The notes under the pieces are model-generated. The model did no database searches. It worked only from the letters and a program-made list of their open reading frames with translations, and was not told where the DNA came from. A DNA stretch of 34,639 bases, from assembly GCA_013215375.1 (NCBI GenBank), contig JABSRB010000052.1, forward strand, positions 1 through 34,639, written 5' to 3'. The position numbers and the translations under genes are program-made. Below, in pieces: positions 31,954 to 34,639 of the stretch (its first letter is position 1; every line of letters starts with the position of its first letter). The stretch comes from Oceanospirillaceae bacterium. GTDB taxonomy: Bacteria > Pseudomonadota > Gammaproteobacteria > Pseudomonadales > Balneatricaceae.

Positions 31954-33552
31954 TTATAGTTTTGCGCTGGCCTCTTTAAGCCCCATGTATAAACTTACGC
32001 ACATTGCTAATAGCACGATTGTGAAAGGCAACCCTGTTGACACAGCCATTGCCTGCAATGCAGTTAATGCCTCTGAGCCTCCGACCAATAATAATACAAT
32101 CGCCACAATACCTTCAAAAGAGCACCAAAATACCTTTTGCGAGACTGGCGCATTTTCCTTGCCTCCCGCGGTGATTGAGTCAATTACTAACGAGCCAGAG
32201 TCTGATGAGGTAATAAAAAACACCAACACCAACACTATGCCAATCATTGATAACAATCCAGACATTGGGAATTCTGCTATCATCACAAAAAGTTTTAACT
32301 CTTGAGCGGCACTAGCCACAGGAGCGGCACTATCGGCTATCACTTGACTGATTGCTGTACCACCAAACGCTCCCATCCAAACAATACCCAATAGGGTTGG
32401 CACTATCACTACACAGAGCACAAATTCTCGTACGGTACGCCCTTTGGATACTCGGGCTATGAACATACCGACAAAAGGAGACCAGGAGATCCACCACGCC
32501 CAGTAAAAAGAAGTCCAGCCCTGAGAAAAGTTAGCATCTGCTCTATTAAAAGGCATAGAAAGAGGCAATAAATTTTCTATATAACTGAGCCCACCACCAA
32601 AAATAGCACTGAATATATCCCCTGTAGGCCCCACTAATATAATGACCGTCAATAAAACTAATGCCAACGCCATATTTAGCTCAGAGAGTATTTTAACCCC
32701 GCCATCCAGCCCGCGCACCACTGAGCTAATAGCAATTGCGGTTATCACCGCAATCAACAGTACAGTGGCAAAGGAACCTGTCCCCCAACCAAATAAATAA
32801 TTAAACCCTGACAGCGCCTGTGTAGTGCCAAAACCCAGTGACGTCGTTAAACCAAACAAAGTGGCGAACACAGCCAATATATCAATCACATGCCCCCAAA
32901 ACCCCCACACTTTATCGCCTAATAGCGGATAAAAAGCAGAGCGCAAGGTGAGTGGTAATTTACAATTATATGAGAAAAACGCCAGTGCTAAGCCAACCAC
33001 GGCGTAAATTGCCCAAGGGTGTAAACCCCAGTGGAATATTGTGGCCGCCATAGCTAAGTTGCGAGCGGCTTCAGTGTCACCCACTGCTGCTGCCAGTGGC
33101 GCCCAATCAGTTCTCACACCACTGGCAGCATCTACAGCAACGCCTCCCATCGATGAGCTAAAATGCGACATGGGCTCTGATACGCCAAAGAACATCAGCC
33201 CAATGCCCATGCCTGCGGCAAACAGCATCGAAAACCAGGCTAAGTAGCTAAAATCAGGGCGTGCCTGCTGTCCACCTAAGCGGACCTTACCTAATGGTGA
33301 CAGCACTAACACTAGACAAAACAGCACAAAAACATTGGCACTTAGCAGGAAGAACCAATCAAAAGTGCTGGTAATTGCCGGCCTTAACCAACCAAAAAAA
33401 GCACCCGCCTGCTCTTTGAAAATAAGTGATAATAAGACGAAAGCAATAACGCTCAACCCTGAAATCATAAAAACCGGATTATGTATATCCAGCCCAAACG
33501 GGGTTATATTGTCTTGTCCAATATGATATTTCTTTTCTGTATCATGCTCCAT
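31954..33552 (-). CDS. BCCT family betaine/choline/carnitine transporter
   Basis: A 532-residue secondary transporter with about 12 membrane helices, importing a trimethylammonium or related osmolyte with sodium or protons. Signature segments are AAGMGIGLMFFGVSEPM (about 112-128) and the tryptophan-rich FYWAWWISWSPFVGMF (about 345-360) that forms the aromatic box. The sodium-dependent and proton-dependent subtypes cannot be separated with confidence. I chose ATG 33552 because AAGGAG is 8 bases upstream; a GTG at 33561 would sit right on that site. The short N-terminal tail and no long C-terminal extension argue against strong osmosensing. It is a single gene convergent with chrA. Confidence 0.92.
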   Translation of the reverse strand: MEHDTEKKYHIGQDNITPFGLDIHNPVFMISGLSVIAFVLLSLIFKEQAGAFFGWLRPAITSTFDWFFLLSANVFVLFCLVLVLSPLGKVRLGGQQARPDFSYLAWFSMLFAAGMGIGLMFFGVSEPMSHFSSSMGGVAVDAASGVRTDWAPLAAAVGDTEAARNLAMAATIFHWGLHPWAIYAVVGLALAFFSYNCKLPLTLRSAFYPLLGDKVWGFWGHVIDILAVFATLFGLTTSLGFGTTQALSGFNYLFGWGTGSFATVLLIAVITAIAISSVVRGLDGGVKILSELNMALALVLLTVIILVGPTGDIFSAIFGGGLSYIENLLPLSMPFNRADANFSQGWTSFYWAWWISWSPFVGMFIARVSKGRTVREFVLCVVIVPTLLGIVWMGAFGGTAISQVIADSAAPVASAAQELKLFVMIAEFPMSGLLSMIGIVLVLVFFITSSDSGSLVIDSITAGGKENAPVSQKVFWCSFEGIVAIVLLLVGGSEALTALQAMAVSTGLPFTIVLLAMCVSLYMGLKEASAKL

Positions 33553-33615
33553 ATTAAACACTCCTTGTTTTATCAGGATGAAAACTCGCCATTACGAACA
33601 AGCTTTCTTTTTCAT

Positions 33616-33638
33616 TAATCATCAATTTTTTTTGATTA
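33616..33638 (-). promoter_or_regulatory. Inverted repeat upstream of the BCCT gene
   Basis: TAATCA (33616-33621) and TGATTA (33633-33638) are separated by 11 bases that include an eight-T run. A tighter ATCAA/TTGAT pairing is also possible. It lies about 65-85 bases before the BCCT start, where a regulator could bind. No promoter with good spacing could be assigned. Confidence 0.3.
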
Positions 33639-33754
33639 GCAACTCGTTGGGCGTAATCTGCTAATTTGTGTCGCATTAAAACAACAAACTTAAATTCAAA
33701 GCCTTATTAACTGTCATGCTCCCCTGTACTGAACAAGCGCTTTTATCCTCTAAC

Positions 33755-33768
33755 ATCCTTTCAAGGAT
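33755..33768 (+). promoter_or_regulatory. 14-bp palindrome upstream of the thioesterase gene
   Basis: ATCCTTTCAAGGAT is a perfect palindrome with a 2-base centre. The flanking TAAC (33751-33754) and GTTA (33770-33773) extend it with one extra base on the right. It lies 50 bases before the thioesterase ATG and could be an operator or a leader hairpin. Confidence 0.4.
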
Positions 33769-33817
33769 AGTTAATGCTATGATTACTACTCATATATCTA
33801 CGTTTTGGAGTATCACT

Positions 33818-34264
33818 ATGGCGCGCATTAAAATAGATATGCCCGAAAACTACTCTTTCTCAACCTCTTTAACAGTCCGCATAAATGATATCAACTACGG
33901 CGGGCATTTAGGTAACGAAGCTATACTGGCCTATATTCAAGAAGCGCGAGTGCGCTTTCTCAATTACTATCACTACACTGAATTGGATATTGAAGGTAGC
34001 AGTATCATCATGACCGACTCCGCTATTGTCTATAAAGGTGAGAGTTTTTATGCGGATCAATTGCAAATTGATATCTGCGTTACAGATTTTACGAGATACG
34101 GCTGTGATTTTTATTATCTAATCACTAACAAAAAAAATACCGAAGAAATTGCTCACGCTAAGACGGGCATTGTATTTTTTGACTATCAAATTCGAAAAAT
34201 CACTGAAGTACCCACTGCTTTTCAAATGGCTATAGAGCAAGAGACTGGAAATAATAATAACTAA
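33818..34264 (+). CDS. Hot-dog fold acyl-CoA thioesterase (4HBT-like)
   Basis: A 148-residue single hot-dog-fold protein. RINDINYGGHLGNEAIL (21-37) is the active-site segment of the 4-hydroxybenzoyl-CoA thioesterase class, with D24 in the position of the catalytic acid and GGH before the central helix. It probably hydrolyses a thioester, with unknown acyl group. I chose ATG 33818, which has GGAG 8 bases upstream; the open frame continues upstream to 33716 without a ribosome-binding site or conservation. The next gene starts one base after its stop. The C-terminus ends in four asparagines coded by repeated AAT/AAC triplets. Confidence 0.85.
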   Translation: MARIKIDMPENYSFSTSLTVRINDINYGGHLGNEAILAYIQEARVRFLNYYHYTELDIEGSSIIMTDSAIVYKGESFYADQLQIDICVTDFTRYGCDFYYLITNKKNTEEIAHAKTGIVFFDYQIRKITEVPTAFQMAIEQETGNNNN

Positions 34265-34265
34265 T

Positions 34266-34568
34266 ATGAGGGATCAGAGCACAGCACCTGCCAATGCATG
34301 GCAAGACCAACATGAAATGTTTAGTGTGGCCAGCCCCTGCATAGGCGTTTGTACCTCGGGTGCTAAAGGCTATTGCAAAGGCTGCCTGCGTTCAAGAATC
34401 GAACGTTTTCACTGGCATGAAATGAGTGATAATCAAAAATTCACGGTAGTACAGCTGTGTCAGTCTCGTAAAACGCGTATTATCGCTGCGCGTAAACGCC
34501 GCGATGTTACTCAGTTACAACAAGAAGATTTTTTCGATGATATAGACGATCAAATGAATTTATTTTAG
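34266..34568 (+). CDS. DUF1289 family cysteine-motif protein
   Basis: A 100-residue protein with the DUF1289 pattern SPCIGVC...CKGCLRSRIE: cysteines C25, C29, C37 and C40 (C-x3-C-x7-C-x2-C), then a conserved Trp-containing stretch (RFHWHEMSD). The four cysteines suggest a metal or iron-sulfur site. No biochemical role is established for the family to my knowledge. A second methionine at residue 18 is a possible start, since only weak ribosome-binding signals precede the first. It follows the thioesterase by one base. Its stop codon overlaps the first bases of the heptamer repeat array. Confidence 0.82.
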   Translation: MRDQSTAPANAWQDQHEMFSVASPCIGVCTSGAKGYCKGCLRSRIERFHWHEMSDNQKFTVVQLCQSRKTRIIAARKRRDVTQLQQEDFFDDIDDQMNLF

Positions 34569-34639
34569 CTGTGAGCTGTGAGCTGTGAGCTGTGAGCTGT
34601 GAGCTGTGAGCTGTGAGCTGTGAGCTGTGAGATGTGAGC
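34567..34639. repeat. Heptanucleotide tandem repeat array (AGCTGTG)n
   Basis: Nine exact copies of the 7-bp unit AGCTGTG (34567-34629) are followed by one variant AGATGTG (34630-34636) and the start of another copy, where the window ends. The array begins inside the stop codon of the DUF1289 gene and its full length is unknown. Period seven is not a codon multiple, so it looks like a non-coding short tandem repeat prone to slippage. Confidence 0.95.

Noticed and set aside
31985-32305. 106-residue plus-strand frame inside the BCCT gene
   Set aside because: Antisense shadow of a clear membrane transporter; composition (Thr/Asn/Ile) is that expected from the reverse of hydrophobic codons.

Overview
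The window is ordinary bacterial chromosome of about 35 kb, densely coded, with moderate GC content by eye. The block lptF-lptG divergent from pepA-holC-valS is a conserved gammaproteobacterial arrangement. Together with a BCCT osmolyte transporter, a chromate exporter and three separate scavenging operons, it suggests a free-living, probably marine, gammaproteobacterium. I cannot fix the genus from sequence alone. I saw no tRNA, rRNA, CRISPR array, prophage or complete insertion sequence.

Layout. (1) 119-7709, minus strand: a seven-gene nucleoside uptake and breakdown operon. It encodes a BMP/PnrA-type binding protein, a double-domain ATPase, two permeases, a ribokinase-family kinase, a nucleoside hydrolase and a Fe(II)/2-oxoglutarate dioxygenase of the isopenicillin N synthase family. 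It ends in a clear terminator at 71-93. (2) 8108-9418, plus: a secreted Sel1-repeat protein and an RDD membrane protein. (3) 9629-17064: the housekeeping block lptG/lptF (minus) and pepA, holC, valS (plus). (4) 17246-18370, minus: a stand-alone class V aminotransferase. (5) 18824-22255: a two-gene unit (class III aminotransferase plus a BKACE/DUF849 beta-keto acid cleavage enzyme) divergent from a LysR regulator. A 163-bp inverted-repeat element lies between them. (6) 22645-28711, plus: a six-gene sugar operon with a binding protein, two permeases, an ATPase, a TIM-barrel isomerase/epimerase and a Gfo/Idh dehydrogenase. A perfect LacI-type palindrome lies at its promoter and a strong terminator follows it. 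(7) 28932-31894: a Crp/Fnr-type regulator divergent from a rhodanese-ChrB-like protein and ChrA. (8) 31954-34568: a BCCT transporter (minus), then a hot-dog thioesterase and a DUF1289 protein (plus). The window ends in a 7-bp tandem repeat array.

How the genes work together. Region 1 should import nucleosides, split them into base plus ribose and phosphorylate the ribose. The dioxygenase at the operon end is the unexplained step and could act on the nucleobase or nucleoside. Region 5 could deaminate an amino acid to a beta-keto acid and cleave it with acetyl-CoA. Region 6 has the parts list of a C3-oxidising (3-keto) sugar pathway resembling E. coli ycj, with no kinase or glycosidase visible. 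These three are the best candidates for undescribed metabolism.

Non-coding structure is also notable. Strong hairpins without a U-tract lie at convergent gene ends. There is a MITE-like element at 21047-21209, a flanking inverted repeat at 9426-9607, and heptameric repeats.
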